DNA from: Epiperipatus broadwayi
Lineage: Eukaryota; Onychophora; Udeonychophora; Euonychophora; Peripatidae
Length of the DNA stretch: 64,000 nt
Direction of reading: 5' to 3'
Assembly: GCA_028023455.1 (NCBI GenBank)
Contig: JAQFVV010000022.1
Coordinates: 6,965,100-7,029,099, forward strand
The notes below the pieces were generated by a model that saw nothing but the letters and a program-made list of their open reading frames with translations, was not told the DNA's origin and did no database searches. Each line of letters starts with the position of its first letter. Within the stretch, counting starts at the first letter, position 1. Shown here in pieces: positions 55,880-64,000 of this stretch. Both the position numbers and the translations under genes were made by a program.

Positions 55880-57084
55880 AAGATCTCTGAGACCCAAGTC
55901 CTGTTGAAACTGAAATCCTTCCTGGATGGAACTTATCCAGGCTTGCACGGAATACCCAAATTCCTGTTATATCACCTGAACATTTTTGCTATGCCCATTG
56001 TCACAAAAATGATTGATTTCTTGGCTGATGGGAAGCCCTGGAGATTTGGCCAATCACCATGGTACCCCTCATCAAAAAATGGAAGGGTCCACACAAATTG
56101 GATAATCTCCAGCTGATCTCCATGGTGCCACTGCTGATTAAGGCAATTGATTCTGATATCTAAGACAACATCATTGGTCACTTCTTGTCTTATCAGTTGC
56201 TAAGAAAGAGTGCTTGACTGCTGATGCTATTAGCTGATTTCACTTCCTTGTTGAGTGCTTGACTGCTGATGCTGTCAGCTGATTTCATTTCCTTGTTGAC
56301 CATGTACACAATAGAAGAAAGTCCAGGCCAGTCACTGTGCAGCTTGACTTTGCCAAGGACTTTGATTACACATCAGAATTGACAAACTACTAAGTGTACT
56401 GGAGAAACCCAAAGTGCCTGCAGCATACCTCCAACTTGTAGAGAACCTCCTACAATATCGGAGGTATTTCTCTCATTGGATGGCCAAGTTCCTCCAGGAT
56501 TTAAGCCCTATGTTTTCATCCTGCAGGGCTCACCAGTAAGTGCCCTCTTCTTCATGGGCTATGTGAATCCATTGCTACTAAGCATCAAGGCTGCCCTCCT
56601 GAAGATAGCCATTCCTTTGCTCATAGAGAGCATTCACCATATCTCCTACATGGATGACATAGTGGTGTTCTCTCTTCTAGTGATGAACTTGTGAGGCTTG
56701 TAAGAGCTCTTAGACTGATTCTCACATGAATTTGGTCTGAGGGTAAATGAAGGCAAATCCACCATCTTGACAGGGAAGCAAGTCCTGGGCAGGTTTAAAG
56801 CAGCCCTGCAAAGCTTCCTTGGATTCCACCTAGCCTCCTTCCCTGTTATGAGGAGAAACATGGAGAAGACCTTACTCTCCAAGGTTGAGAGTATGGTCAC
56901 ATTATTGAAAATCTATCTATCCTTGTTGCGCAAAGTCATGTTACTAAATTCTGTGGTATTGCCAACAATTGTGTACTACCTGGCCAGCTTTTCTCCAACC
57001 AACACCTTCATTAAAAAGGTTGAAACCCTCTGCAGGAGGCTATGCTGGGGAGAAGCCCCTGTCATCAATATTAACCTACTATAA
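55880..57084 (+). pseudogene. Reverse transcriptase of the L1/Tx1-like LINE
   Basis: Conserved blocks appear in several frames. A PGLHGIPKFLLYH stretch lies at about 55939-55977 (the DGLP..FY block). A FILQGSPVSALFFMGYVNPL block lies at about 56514-56573. The active site HISYMDDIVVFS lies near 56637-56672, and the thumb region at 56767-57084 contains KVMLLNSVVLPTIVYYLASF. YMDD is intact, but stops and frameshifts divide the gene. The region includes a 45-bp tandem duplication at 56208-56297 that by itself keeps the frame. Confidence 0.8.
56208..56297 (+). repeat. Tandem duplication, 45-bp unit, in LINE RT
   Basis: GAGTGCTTGACTGCTGATGC and the next 25 bases occur twice back to back (56208-56252, 56253-56297) with three differences. 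Confidence 0.9.
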
Positions 57085-57506
57085 AAACCAAAACCCCTGA
57101 ATAGGTTGGGCTTGCATTCCATAAACAAAGAACACATAACATCCTGGTTAAACTATTAAACTCCCAGTTGGACATCAAATGCCCCATTCCAGTGGAGGAG
57201 GTTGATCTGACTGATAGGTTTCCACATAAGTACAAAGGTCTCTGGTCTTGACTACAGGTCACCCTAGTGCTAAGGAGCATTAAAACTTTCAGCATCTTGT
57301 TTGTCTCCAAGCTCACTTACTGGGACATCTACCAGCTGATGTTCAACTGCAAAACCAAAACTCCCAGTTACCATTTCCAGATTCATCAAATGGATCAAGT
57401 TCCTCAGACTTGAGCCCAAATACATGTACTTCCTTATCAAGATTAAACTTGGAGCCCTACCCACAGGGCTTTACTATGCTATCACCAAGGCTAGAACATC
57501 AATTCC

Positions 57507-57854
57507 TTGTGCCCAATGTGTGGGAAACAGGAAAAAACACTTGACCACTTTCTATTTCAATGTGATTTCTGGTTGGAACTACGAAACTATGCACTGATGA
57601 AAATGACCATGCCAGACCCAGCCTGTGTGATGATCTGGACTGCCTTCAAGAAGAGTCTATTCAGCTCCATCCATCTGGCAACCTTTATAAATTTTGGAAT
57701 ATGGACTATCAGGTGTAAAGCAGTGTTCGAGAAAGGATCCATTCTCCAGACTGAAGACTTCTTTGTGAAATTCATCCATAAGGCAAGGGGATCTGATAAG
57801 AGGACTTGTCTGCCTTCACTGGCTAACCAAATTTGGTGGCAGCTGAAAATATAG
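57507..57854 (+). pseudogene. C-terminal zinc-knuckle domain of the LINE
   Basis: The frame reads CPMCGKQEKTLDHFLFQC, the CxxC-x-HxxxxC knuckle that follows RT in many LINEs (zf-RVT). About 80 residues with conserved Trp and Phe follow and end at TAG. In active elements this domain binds element RNA or target DNA. Confidence 0.82.
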
Positions 57855-58121
57855 TGAACTATGATCAACTGACCATTCCTGCCTAAACTGTTTTATGCAA
57901 TTACTGTGTTATATCATATAAATTATCCAATCTATTTGACTGATTGTTTAGCTACTGTTGACGCTTTATTGAATGGTTGTATGCAGCCCAAATGCATGTT
58001 CCTGACTGTGATTCATATTGATACTCAATTTCTTTAACTACTGTAACTAATTAATGTAACTTCATAACTCATTTGATGTAGTATCTAATCATTGGGCCAA
58101 CTGTTTGAAACACCCACAAAA

Positions 58122-58169
58122 GTGAACTTTGACTGTATAATTCCAGTGAACTTTGACTGTATAATTCCA
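58122..58169 (+). repeat. Tandem duplication, 24-bp unit, in LINE 3' UTR
   Basis: GTGAACTTTGACTGTATAAT plus TCCA repeated twice with one difference at the end. Confidence 0.9.
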
Positions 58170-58460
58170 ATGCCATATGCAAGTTTCTTATTGTATTTCA
58201 TATTTATACCCAATCTTTCTTTTAAATCATTATAGCCAAATATTGTGATTTTTATAACTTGCTTGATGTACACCTCAATCATTAGGTTGGTTGTATAAAA
58301 ATTTGTTCATATACCTCTCTTTGTACATTCTACAGAATTGTTATTAATATTTATCACAAAACGATGCAACAACAAATGTAAGTTCCCAACAGTATTCAAA
58401 TTTTATTGTATCTCCTGTATTGTACCTTTTCTATGAATAAAGTTTATTTTTGAAATGAAA

Positions 58461-59275
58461 AAGCTATTTTAATGAAAGTTAGTTTAATTAAAGATAAAGT
58501 AAACTTTGAAAAAATATTAAGAGATTAGGGTAATAACTTGAAATAAATTAAAATCTCTTGTCCTGGTATTTATTTTAAAATATATTTTGTTGCATGCATG
58601 TGTGTTTATTCTGTTATTGATTAAAAGAAATTATATTTAACTGCTAAATGTAAAAAAATTATTTTTTGTTTGTTTTATTTTTGTTAATTAATACATGGTG
58701 AAGGGTGGTAATCCATCAGACATGGGTATAGTTTGATATATATATAAAAAAAAGAATAAAAAAACTTATAATTTTTATTAGTCATTCATTAGATTAAAGA
58801 TTGTGCATTTAATGAATAATATTTCTGTAGTGTATTTTCACTACACCACTTTTATGCAAGATAAGAATTGGTTTCTATTCATTTTTAATACCTTATTTGA
58901 GAAGTGTAATCATAAACACATGACCAAAGACATGTGAAAATGCACATTTAGCACTAAACCAGCACTCATCAGTTGGCCCAGATTACAATCTATTATATAT
59001 ATCTTTATCATTGTTCAGTATATATAGTTAGCCAATTACTACAGTTTAATTGATAAATGTCCAACTATAGAAATATTATTCTTATCTTTTTACAATGTTT
59101 GTTTCTGTTTAATTAGGGGAAATTTTTTTTCTCTATCATCCTCCAAGTTAACATAAATGAGAAATTTACCTTCAGGCAGACAAAACTGTTCAATAATCCT
59201 ACCAGTTCATGGCACCTACTAAGTGTAAGTCATAATAATGATTTCAAGACTACATTGCTCACATATATCTAAAAT
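58461..59275. other. Gene-free DNA
   Basis: It holds the second copy of a short dispersed repeat (58955-59027). Nothing else was recognised. Confidence 0.5.
58955..59027 (+). repeat. Short dispersed repeat, copy 2
   Basis: AAACCAGCACTCATCAGTTG and ATATATCTTTATCATTGTTC match 5736-5790, with a short insertion in between. Confidence 0.6.
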
Positions 59276-59283
59276 GACTAAAT

Positions 59284-59388
59284 GTCAAGCATTGGTGGTC
59301 GAGAGGTCAGCGACACCTGCTTTACAAGCAGTTATCCTGGGTTAGTGGGTTCGCTTCCTGGCTGATGCTATGACACATGACAAAAAAA
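59284..59388 (+). mobile_element. tRNA-derived SINE, copy C
   Basis: 105 bp from GTCAAGCATTGG to the A-run after GACACATGAC. It is flanked by an 8-bp duplication GACTAAAT (59276-59283, 59389-59396). The tRNA-like body 59289-59368 still folds with a 7-bp acceptor stem (GCATTGG against CTGATGC, with two G-T pairs). It has a box A (TGGTCGAGAGGTCAGCG) and box B (GGGTTCGCTTCC). The variable arm of 13 nt is of class II (Ser/Leu) length. The poly-C run at 59416-59423 lies just downstream. Confidence 0.9.
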
Positions 59389-59396
59389 GACTAAAT

Positions 59397-60399
59397 AGAA
59401 ATATTGTTGAGTGCTCCCCCCCCTTCTTTACATGATGCAATTGGAGTGATACAATAGGATGCCTGAAGTGTTATGTAATACCTAATTAATGTCTATCATT
59501 GTCAGGATTGTTTTCCATCACTGCATATCTATAATACTTGTTGAAAAGATTGACAAGAAGAAGTAATCCAAGGATAGAAGAATGTTTGTATGATAGAAAA
59601 GAGAAATGTCATATATATGAAAAGATCTATCTGTTTTTCTTCTATCATCAAATAAAAGAGATTCCATGAAATTATAATGGTGAATTCAAACTTGTGTATA
59701 TCAACAAATGGAGACTTTTATTTTTTTTAAAAAAGTAATATGTCAAGGTTTTAAATACCAAAAAAATATTACATAAGGGTCAGTCAACAAACCAATAAAA
59801 AAATCTATAAATTAAATTTTATTGAAAGAATTAGTTTATTGAAGGAATTAAAACTGAACAAGAATTAAAATTAATCACAAGAGAAAAGAAAAATTTATAA
59901 TCCCAAAGAAAAACAAAATAAAGAAGATTGTCTAACATCATAACTTATTATTCTGTGTTAACCTAACTTTATTCATATATAAATATTCTTCTACGTATTA
60001 AAGAATTTATTTAGTTTTATATTCTTAACCCTGGAGCCAGGAAATCAACCAAATTGTGAAGAGTTAAAAAAAGTTAAGTAGCATAAAATTAAATCATTAT
60101 ATACTTGATTGATATCTCTGATCCATTTAAACATTTTTTATGACATACATTTGTAAATATGATACCCTTTATTCTCATTAAGTTTTCTACATTTGGACTA
60201 GTATTTGATATCAATTTGATATTTAAAATGTGTTGATATATAGCTGTTCTGACAGAGTTAACTAAGATATATCTCAAAGGTTGATATATATATATTATAC
60301 CTAGCCCTTTACACGTCGTCTCGTAAATTTTATAAAAACATTATTTATATAAAATCAATAAAATGTTTAATGTTTATAATGATGACTCAATCAGAACTT
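59397..60399. other. Gene-free DNA left of element C
   Basis: A+T-rich with no gene seen. Its right border at 60399/60400 is where the LTR of element C begins. Confidence 0.5.
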
Positions 60400-60978
60400 T
60401 GTACCTCCCTCTTACACAAAATCCTATCACGGGGCTGTCGGTACCTCGGGTAGAGTAATCAATATCATTTGCAAACATTTGCCAATAACATTAACACTCG
60501 TTTACTAGATTACATATTAGCCAATCAAACTTTTTATTTATTTAAAGGAAAAAATCCAATGGGCGCCAGCCGACCTTTGTCGACAAGTCTGCTTGACCAA
60601 TACGATCTAGTACCCGCTCCCGCTAACTCAGCTACAACAATCAATTAAATATAATCCGCCTACCTAAAAAATCAATTTATGAATCTTTCTCTGCGCTAAA
60701 TTTCTCGGTTTCTCTTTTTCTTTTATTTAATTATTTAATTTAAATCTAATTTAAGTAATCACTAACCCATGAAGTCTCCATTTATGCTATTACACTTCGT
60801 TTGGTCTTATAATATAATTAATTACACTTTCGTTCAAGTTCAGATAATATTTAATACAATCAAAATTTCATATTATAAATACATAAAAAAAATAATTATA
60901 CACACAGTCACAATAAAATCTCTGGGTAATGGAGCTAAAGACAACTAATAATTATTGTTCGTACCATAAAGTTCAGAG

Positions 60979-60996
60979 TTTATTATTCCATTTATT
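60979..60996 (-). terminator. Poly(A) signals in LTR of element C
   Basis: Two AATAAA motifs on the minus strand (60996-60991 and 60984-60979), about 370-390 nt after the TATA box. Confidence 0.5.
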
Positions 60997-61037
60997 ATTA
61001 TGGCTTTTAATTAGTGAATTAGAAATTGAAATAAACA

Positions 61038-61256
61038 TTACCTAGCTTTCTCCCTTATGCACGGTTCCGAGCGTTGCTTCTGATAGTATTTCATTCGGTC
61101 AGTTAGCGCTAACTCTTTGCACTCCTTTTCCCGATGTCGTTGGGATCCTGTGGGCTCCATGTGGGCACTCCGTCTCCTTCTTGTTTTACGCGACCATGAT
61201 CGACATTTGAACTGTTGGCTGTTGGTATTGCGGGAAGGATTCGGCCGGCTGTTCAC
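61038..61256 (-). other. Leader ORF in LTR of element C
   Basis: A 72-codon frame opens after a TAA and starts with a non-ATG codon. The first ATG in frame is at 61160, leaving about 40 codons. It is Arg/Lys-rich (SRKTRRRRSAH; QRHREKECKELALTDRMKYY), and its G+C is higher than its surroundings. At its end GCTAG|GTAATG could serve as a splice donor that would bypass the stop. I know no family for it. It may be a spliced leader exon or noncoding R-U5 RNA. Confidence 0.35.
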
Positions 61257-61364
61257 ACGATGGGTTTAACAGTGCAGCATTATGTTTAACTTGAGACGTA
61301 TATTAATATTCAATGCTCTCGATCTATAAAAATAATTTTAATAAAAATACAATAGAAAATTCGC

Positions 61365-61374
61365 CCTTTTATAT
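61365..61374 (-). promoter_or_regulatory. TATA box of LTR of element C
   Basis: TATAAAAGGG on the minus strand, a near-perfect core promoter motif, placed between the U3 tandem repeats and the leader. Confidence 0.7.
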
Positions 61375-61509
61375 TTTACGGTCCTTATTTTGCGGATTCA
61401 ATCTAAAATACGTAACTAATCCTCTGGTGTTTCAGTTACGGTCTGTGCTGACTTTCTGGTGTTTGCATTGGTCATTTTAATTTCTTTGTACTCTCTGCTA
61501 GAGTTATTT

Positions 61510-61640
61510 CAATTTCTTTATTCCAATTTCTTTGTTAGAGTTATTTCAATTCCTTTGTTAGAATTATTTCAATTTCTTTGTTAAAGTTATTTTCAATTTC
61601 TTTGTTAGAGTTATTTCAATTTCTTTGTTAAAGTTATTTT
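61510..61640 (-). repeat. U3 tandem repeat block, 23-24-bp unit
   Basis: Five full units plus a partial one of CAATTTCTTTGTTAGAGTTA plus TTT (plus-strand reading): 61524, 61547, 61570, 61594, 61617. They sit 135-275 bp upstream of the TATA box in the transcription direction, the usual place for enhancer repeats in LTRs. Confidence 0.85.
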
Positions 61641-62194
61641 CACTAACTAGCCGTTTAATAGAAATTTCTTATGTTCGTCATTAGCTCCCATTGTTCACTA
61701 CATTCCTTTGATTACATATATTTTTCCCTTTTTTTTTTTTATTATAATTATAAGACAAAACGAATTCCACCTTGTTTTTTTTTTTTTCTTAAAGCAATCT
61801 TAAATCAAATTTTAGTTCTTTAGGTTTTATTTAAATACGATTCAAAATTATATCTTATAAAACTGTCTAATTTATGCTTTTAACGATAAACCTGACTATG
61901 AGGAAAAAAAATCCTTTTATTCTTATTTTACCCTACAAGACCTTTTATTTTTATTAAATATTTACACAAATCATTTATCAATTTTTTTTTTTTTCAAAAT
62001 TATGTGTAACTCCGTAGAAAGCACACTCCTTCCTGATGTATCTCGGTACATTTCTCCGTCCTCCCTTTTTGAAACTAAAATATCAATCTGAAGGTTTTAG
62101 TTTCAACATTTAACTTTATTCTTACTATACATTCCCCTTGATTTATTTTGATGGAAGTTCGTCCTCTCTTATTCTCGTGTGTCCGTGTTACTCG

Positions 62195-62989
62195 TTAAGC
62201 TTTCTTCTTTAGTAATTGTAAGGATCGCGCATTGAACGTTCCCCTACAGTCTGACCCTTGGGCGACTTTGAAGGCGTTATTTCCGTACTCCTTTATGATT
62301 TTGTATGGCCCGTCGTATATGGGTTGAAATTTCTTATATATTCCCTTTTCCAGATGGCTTACGGGGTTTACCCTTACCATGATCTCATCTCCCAGCTTGA
62401 ACATAGCCTTGCTCTTCCCTTGTCTCCTTTGTCTTATATTTCCCATCTTTCTGAGTTTACAGCGTGCTTCGTCCGCATCTTTCTTCTTATCAATAGGTGG
62501 TGTTCTAATCGGTAAAGGGGTTTTGAATGGGTAAGGGGTATTTCTCCCATGATGAAGCCTGATGGGTTCGAACCCAGTGGATTCGTTTTTGGACCAATTT
62601 ATCATGTTCGCCACTCTCGAGGCCTCTTTTACCCATCCACGATGATTGTTCTGGAGATACACATGAAATAAGCGCCCTAATTCCCTCATGACTTGTTCGC
62701 AGGGATTAGACTGCGGATTACGAATTGAAGTGAGAATATGTCTGATCTGGTGGCGCTTCGTCCACCTTTTCCATTCCTCCGACATAAAGGGAGTTCCATG
62801 GTCTGATATTATCTGCTTTGGGATTCCCACATCTCGAAAATGTTGACGCTCAAGTACCTGTATAGTTTGTTTGGCATTAGCTTGCATCACCGGATATATC
62901 GCTACGAATTTGGAAAAAACGTCATACGTTACAACAAGATACTTCTTTCTATTAAACTGGGGTAGGGGTCCGTAGAAATCTATTGCCAA
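62195..62989 (-). CDS. Integrase of element C (3' end of pol)
   Basis: The frame continues from the upstream RNase H/integrase segment after one TAA. The catalytic core has AIDFYGPLPQFNRKKYLVV (first Asp), QIISDHGTPFMSEEW (second Asp) and NPQSNPCEQVMREL (Glu) with DD35E-like spacing. It ends with a GKSKAMFKLGDEIMVRV linker and the IYKKFQPIYDGPYKI chromo-like/SH3 C-terminal domain. The stop follows KKKA. All three catalytic residues are present. The integrase would join cDNA ends to host DNA. The nominal Met at the left is a TTG inside pol, not a real start. Confidence 0.9.
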   Translation of the reverse strand: MAIDFYGPLPQFNRKKYLVVTYDVFSKFVAIYPVMQANAKQTIQVLERQHFRDVGIPKQIISDHGTPFMSEEWKRWTKRHQIRHILTSIRNPQSNPCEQVMRELGRLFHVYLQNNHRGWVKEASRVANMINWSKNESTGFEPIRLHHGRNTPYPFKTPLPIRTPPIDKKKDADEARCKLRKMGNIRQRRQGKSKAMFKLGDEIMVRVNPVSHLEKGIYKKFQPIYDGPYKIIKEYGNNAFKVAQGSDCRGTFNARSLQLLKKKA

Positions 62990-63010
62990 GAGGCTGTTAG
63001 GCTGGTATGC

Positions 63011-63988
63011 TTATATAGGTCTCAATGGGCCCACACTTGATGAGTTTTGGGGCTTTGTTTTCGCACATACAGTACATCCCTCAATGATGTCTAAAACACT
63101 CTTATACATTCTTGGCCAATAAAACCAATTGCCTATCAACCCTTCCGTCTTGCTTGCCCCATAGTGTCCATAATTTTCATGTATGAACATGATTATTTGT
63201 TTCCGCATATTCACTGGAAGAACGACTCGTGTATGCTCCTCATCTCTCATTTTACGCTGTAAAAGTCCATTTTTCAAACAATATTTTTTTTCTTTCCAGA
63301 CCGTATTGTTTACAGGTCTTCCTGTAGGCTGATGGCACAAGCGGTCTATTATTTGTTTACATTCGGTATCTTCTTCTTGCACTTTCACTAATCTTTTCAA
63401 ACTGCACTCTATATCCTCGCCTTTATCTACTTCCGCCGCTGCTATGTACGCATCGTTACAAGTTAAATGTTGCTGCGGTGGTTCTATCGGATAGCGACTT
63501 AAAGCATCTGCCGCCATATTGTCTCTGCCTGGGCAATACTGCACATGATAGTTAAATTCTTGTAAGATTAAACTCCATCGGATCAGCCTACTATTCATGA
63601 GGAAGCTATGATTAAGGAACTCAAGGCTCCTATGGTCTGTAATCACTATCACCTGTGACCCGATTAAATACTGTCTAAACTTCTTAAAGGCCCAGACAAT
63701 TGCTAAAGCCTCCCTCTCAGTTACTGTATAATTTTTTTCAGGCTTACTTAATAAGTGACTTATAAAGAATAACACCCCATATTTCCCGTCGTCCTGCACC
63801 TGAGATAATGTGGCTCCCAGGCCCATTCCACTACTATCAGTTTGCACTACAAATGGTTTGTCAAAATCTGGGTATGACAGCATGACCTCTTTTAGAAACC
63901 CCCTTTTTACCTTTTCAAAGCTACGCTCTTGTAGCTCCTCCCACATCCACCTTTTGTCCTTCCTTAATAACTGTAAGAGAGGTTCCAT
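63011..63988 (-). pseudogene. RT connection, RNase H and integrase zinc domain of C (one stop)
   Basis: 325 codons are open. The RT connection end is EPLLQLLRKDKRWMW. RNase H shows QTDSSGMGLGATLSQ (Asp), TVTEREALAIVWAFKKF (Glu), VIVITDHRSLEFLNH (Asp) and NMAADALSRYP (Asp), so the catalytic set is complete. A linker follows, then the integrase HHCC domain: FIHENYGHYGASKTEG and CTVCAKTKP. TAA at 63013-63011 interrupts the frame, but the same frame runs on into the integrase core without any shift. Everything upstream (RT, protease, gag) lies outside the window. Confidence 0.88.
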
Positions 63989-64000
63989 GTCTGAGGAAAA

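Larger units (their letters stand above)
53550..58460 (+). mobile_element. L1/Tx1-like LINE, near full length but decayed
   Basis: A 4.9-kb block of clearly higher G+C than its surroundings. It carries ORF1-like sequence (53606-54640), an APE-type endonuclease (54674-55440), RT (about 55880-57084) and a C-terminal zinc-knuckle (57507-57854). It ends with ATGAATAAAGTTTATTTTTG and a short A-rich tail near 58430-58460. Domain order is that of L1 superfamily elements. Frameshifts and stops are frequent. The start near 53550 is approximate. Confidence 0.82.
60400..62050 (-). repeat. 3' LTR of element C
   Basis: The ends form the inverted pair TGTACC (60400) and GGTACA (to 62050), directly after the polypurine tract in the minus direction, giving 1651 bp. 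In minus order there is a tandem-repeat block (61640-61510), TATAAAAGGG (61374-61365), a GC-richer leader with an ORF (61256-61038), poly(A) signals AATAAA (60996-60991, 60984-60979) and U5. The partner LTR is outside the window, so the ends rest on termini and PPT only. Confidence 0.75.
60400..64000 (-). mobile_element. Ty3/Gypsy retrotransposon C, 3' part (runs off window)
   Basis: Read on the minus strand the window shows the end of pol (RNase H, integrase), a polypurine tract (AAAAAGGGAGGACGG, plus-strand about 62056-62070) and the 3' LTR. The 5' part lies beyond position 64000. The pol frame is open except for one TAA at 63013-63011. Integrase and RNase H resemble those of element A, and the integrase tail that of Y, so all three are one clade. 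Preservation shows C is much the youngest. Confidence 0.9.

Noticed and set aside
61510-61640. CRISPR-like array
   Set aside because: Units of 23-24 bp directly abut with no spacers, in a eukaryotic LTR. It is a plain tandem repeat.
62258-62515. Plus-strand frame opposite the integrase of element C
   Set aside because: Antisense shadow of the integrase reading frame.

Overview
This is an A+T-rich (roughly 70% by eye) piece of a metazoan nuclear genome. It holds one recognisable host gene and many layers of old transposable elements. There are no operons, Shine-Dalgarno sites or CRISPR. The mix of Penelope-like elements, RTE- and L1/Tx1-type LINEs, Ty3/Gypsy elements with very long LTRs and tRNA-derived SINEs fits a protostome invertebrate. 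I lean towards an arthropod, but the window does not settle the species.

Host gene (about 6.4-10 kb, minus strand). The large coding exon at 6378-8898 is the N-terminal part of the long (CIC-L type) form of Capicua, an HMG-box repressor acting downstream of RAS/ERK signalling. The exon ends in a clear splice donor. The HMG box is not in the window, so positions 1-6377 are the start of a long intron. That intron carries a Penelope-like element (1282-1885) and an RTE-type LINE 3' part (about 2841-4060). Upstream of the exon are a 13-codon upstream ORF, a probable 193-nt 5'UTR intron and a promoter-like stretch with two reverse CCAAT boxes and an E-box.

11-18.6 kb: a short tRNA-derived SINE with a perfect 16-bp target duplication, then a decayed Ty3/Gypsy element (B, minus strand, 14.2-17.6 kb) of the type with IN, RNase H, RT, PR and gag still readable.

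18.8-35.5 kb: a three-level nested insertion. An old LINE reverse transcriptase (18840-19277, resuming at 34518-35520) is split by an LTR retrotransposon (X, plus strand, LTRs starting TGTAGCTATAA). The left LTR of X is itself split by an 8.5-kb Ty3/Gypsy element (A, minus strand, 21354-29865) with 2.18-kb LTRs. PBS, PPT and LTR ends can be placed for both.

35.5-47 kb: microsatellites, a second SINE copy, a foldback element, and an LTR element (Y, plus strand, 39307 to about 46905). In Y a gag-like coiled coil runs almost directly into an integrase C-terminus, so the protease-RT-RNase H block has been lost. Its integrase tail resembles that of element C.

47-60 kb: gene-free DNA, a second Penelope-like element with 81-bp inverted ends (51506-52676), a 4.9-kb L1/Tx1-like LINE with endonuclease, RT and zinc-knuckle domains (about 53550-58460), and a third SINE copy.

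60.4-64 kb: the 3' end of a young Ty3/Gypsy element (C, minus strand) running off the right edge. Its pol is open apart from one stop codon. Its 1651-bp LTR has a TATA box, poly(A) signals, a tandem-repeat block in U3 and a GC-richer leader ORF.

Most of the window is therefore a stratified transposon record around the 5' end of capicua.
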